DNA from: an uncultured Bacteroidota bacterium | Lineage (GTDB): Bacteria; Bacteroidota; Bacteroidia; Chitinophagales; Chitinophagaceae | Assembly: GCA_903835145.1 (NCBI GenBank) | Contig: CAILMA010000151.1 | Coordinates: 1-7,192 of the forward strand | Direction of reading: 5' to 3' | DNA: 7,192 nucleotides | Shown: piece by piece, positions 6,181 through 7,192 of the stretch | Layout of the letters: each line of letters opens with the position of its first letter | Position numbering within the stretch: the stretch's first letter is position 1 | The notes under the pieces: generated by a model | What the model saw: the letters and a program-made list of their open reading frames with translations, nothing else | Told to the model about the DNA's origin: nothing | Database searches by the model: none | Translations under genes and position numbers: made by a program

Positions 6181-6549
6181 ATGGAAACGACAGTATCAGC
6201 AAACACTCTGGTAATTCGGAAAAACGAAGGTTCAAGCGAACACATCAAATTGGATTACGTAGCTGTAAAAAATGCAGCTATGACTCTGAGAGCAATCAAC
6301 CACAAATTACGTCAGCAAATTGTGAAATTGCTTGAAGAAAACAAACGCATGAATGTTACTGACATTTATGTGAAATTACGTTTGGAGCAGTCTGTTGCTT
6401 CTCAGCACCTGGCTATCCTGCGCCGCGCTAACATCGTTATCACAGAGCGTGATGGTAAGTTCATCCATTATGCTTTGAACCATGCTCGCATTGCTGCAGT
6501 TGCTAAATTTGTAAATGAATTAGTTCATTCTGACGATTCTGCTAATTAA
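6181..6549 (+). CDS. ArsR/SmtB-fold winged helix-turn-helix transcriptional regulator, cysteine-free
   Basis: A 122-residue DNA-binding protein. Residues 1-28 are a polar N-terminal arm. The ArsR core runs about 30-116: an alpha helix with RAINHKLRQQIVKLLEE (37-53), the helix-turn-helix NVTDIYVKLRLEQSVASQHL (58-77) with recognition helix about 70-82, and a beta wing ITERDGKFIHYAL (87-99). The last helix, about 101-116, is the usual dimerisation helix. The protein has no cysteine at all, and the ELCxC metal site of classical ArsR/SmtB is replaced by NVTDIYVKL (58-66). Arsenic or thiol-redox sensing by cysteine is therefore excluded, and the effector is unknown. It is a single gene between its own promoter and a strong terminator, with no transporter or enzyme partner next to it. 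The start ATG follows ttaatta, with no Shine-Dalgarno. The fold is secure; the regulon is unknown. Confidence 0.9.
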   Translation: METTVSANTLVIRKNEGSSEHIKLDYVAVKNAAMTLRAINHKLRQQIVKLLEENKRMNVTDIYVKLRLEQSVASQHLAILRRANIVITERDGKFIHYALNHARIAAVAKFVNELVHSDDSAN

Positions 6550-6567
6550 TTATCTCTGTTTGCTACT

Positions 6568-6596
6568 AAAAAAGCCCCGTATCACGGGGCTTTTTT
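6568..6596. terminator. Strong intrinsic terminator after the ArsR-type gene, probably bidirectional
   Basis: gccccgt (6574-6580) and acggggc (6584-6590) form a perfect 7-bp GC-rich stem with a 3-nt loop. A6 stands before it and T6 after it, so the structure works as a terminator on both strands. It can end the plus-strand regulator and also the minus-strand hexapeptide-repeat gene, whose stop codon lies about 100 bp away. Confidence 0.93.
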
Positions 6597-6692
6597 ATTG
6601 CGTTATGAGTTTGTTTTTTGAGCGGTGCAAATTTTTCTTATCCTCAATTGCCGTTCACTTAATGTTTATTAAGGTTCAATAGTAGTTCATTA

Positions 6693-7192
6693 TCAGTTAT
6701 TTAGCTTTATTTCTTCCCATGTGGCGTAGAGGGTTTCCTGTGCCGGCCGGTCCTCAGGTAACGCAGTGAGTGGCTCGCATGGGCGCAGACTATCATAGCA
6801 GTCCTTCGGTAGTGCCTGGTATAGTTGGGTTCCCTTAGTTTTCCAGTTTATCATTTCGTCGCTTACTTGTTTTATCACTTTCCCGGGGGTTCCCACCACA
6901 AGTGATCTGGCAGGAATTTTTGTATTGGCATTGATGAAGGTCATTGCACCAATAATACATTCATCGCCAATTACCACGTCATCCATCAGTACAGAGTTCA
7001 TACCTACAAGTACATTTCGCCCTATCTCGGCACCATGTATTATTGCGCCATGGCCTATGTGAGCACCTTCTTTGAGCAGCACTGTAACGCCGGGAAACAT
7101 GTGAATGGTGCAATTTTCCTGCACATTGCAGCCATCTTCTATTATAATCCCGCCCCAGTCTCCGCGAAGGGCTGCCCCTGGCCCTATGTACA
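6693..7192 (-). CDS. PaaY/gamma-carbonic-anhydrase-like hexapeptide-repeat protein (N-terminus off the right edge)
   Basis: The minus-strand frame is open to the window edge, so the GTG at 7124 is an internal valine and not the start; 166 codons are visible. It is a left-handed beta-helix trimer of the gamma-class carbonic anhydrase family. Visible marks are IGPGAALRGDWGGI with the conserved Arg and Asp, NVQENC with the conserved Gln, then TIHMFPG, HIGHGAIIHG and VLVGMNSVLMDD, which keep the three zinc-ligand histidines (IH, GH, IIH). The C-terminal part WKTKGTQLYQALPKDC followed by CEPL matches the tail of PaaY/CaiE proteins. E. coli PaaY is reported to be a thioesterase acting in phenylacetate degradation; other family members are carbonic anhydrases. 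No paa genes are visible here, so the substrate is open. About 40 N-terminal residues are probably missing, judging from PaaY. The family is secure, the activity is not. Confidence 0.88.
   Translation of the reverse strand, partial: YIGPGAALRGDWGGIIIEDGCNVQENCTIHMFPGVTVLLKEGAHIGHGAIIHGAEIGRNVLVGMNSVLMDDVVIGDECIIGAMTFINANTKIPARSLVVGTPGKVIKQVSDEMINWKTKGTQLYQALPKDCYDSLRPCEPLTALPEDRPAQETLYATWEEIKLNN

Noticed and set aside
6653..6670. cttaat/attaag hairpin below the hexapeptide-repeat gene
   Set aside because: It is a weak A/T-only stem. The strong hairpin at 6568-6596 is a far better terminator for this gene.
6693..7124. Complete 143-residue hexapeptide protein starting at GTG 7124
   Set aside because: The frame stays open and homologous upstream (IGPGAALRGDWGG), so the GTG is an internal valine and the gene is truncated by the window edge.

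Overview
The window looks like a chromosomal stretch from a member of the Bacteroidota. Three things point there. The -7 promoter element typical of that phylum (TAnnTTTG) sits upstream of six of the seven genes whose 5' ends are inside the window. Most starts lack a Shine-Dalgarno sequence and follow A/T-rich leaders (for example taaaaaATG and ttaattaATG). The proteins also have a Bacteroidota look, notably a secreted glucosaminidase with LysM repeats and a GlnRS reading [12 protein letters not shown]. Placement in or near the Chitinophagaceae is only an impression.

Layout, left to right. (1) 1-1713, minus: a secreted N-acetylglucosaminidase-fold cell-wall hydrolase with two LysM-like repeats and a long Pro/Thr/Lys-rich tail; its C-terminus lies off the left edge. 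(2) A 246-bp divergent intergenic region with a promoter facing each way. (3) 1960-3621, plus: glnS, complete, closed by an intrinsic terminator at 3644-3681. (4) 4830-3656, minus: a two-gene Xre-RES type II toxin-antitoxin module. The RES toxin ends inside the glnS terminator, and an unusual 134-nt gap separates it from its antitoxin. (5) 5274-4894, minus: ridA, which may read through into the toxin-antitoxin module. (6) 5275-5316: a compact divergent promoter in which the ridA and tsaB -7 boxes form an 11-bp inverted repeat. (7) 5317-5985, plus: tsaB, for the t6A tRNA modification. (8) 6181-6549, plus: a cysteine-free ArsR-type winged-helix regulator with a candidate operator at its transcription start and a strong terminator. 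(9) 7192-6693, minus: a PaaY/gamma-carbonic-anhydrase-like left-handed beta-helix protein, cut off at its N-terminus by the right edge.

Most genes are unlinked housekeeping functions: tRNA charging, tRNA modification, imine detoxification and wall remodelling. The Xre-RES pair is the accessory element. It belongs to a known family that depletes NAD+, so it is not a new system. Its gene spacing, start-site conflict and overlap with the glnS terminator deserve a second look. I saw no tRNA, rRNA, CRISPR array, insertion sequence or attachment site. No gene-free stretch exceeds 300 bases.
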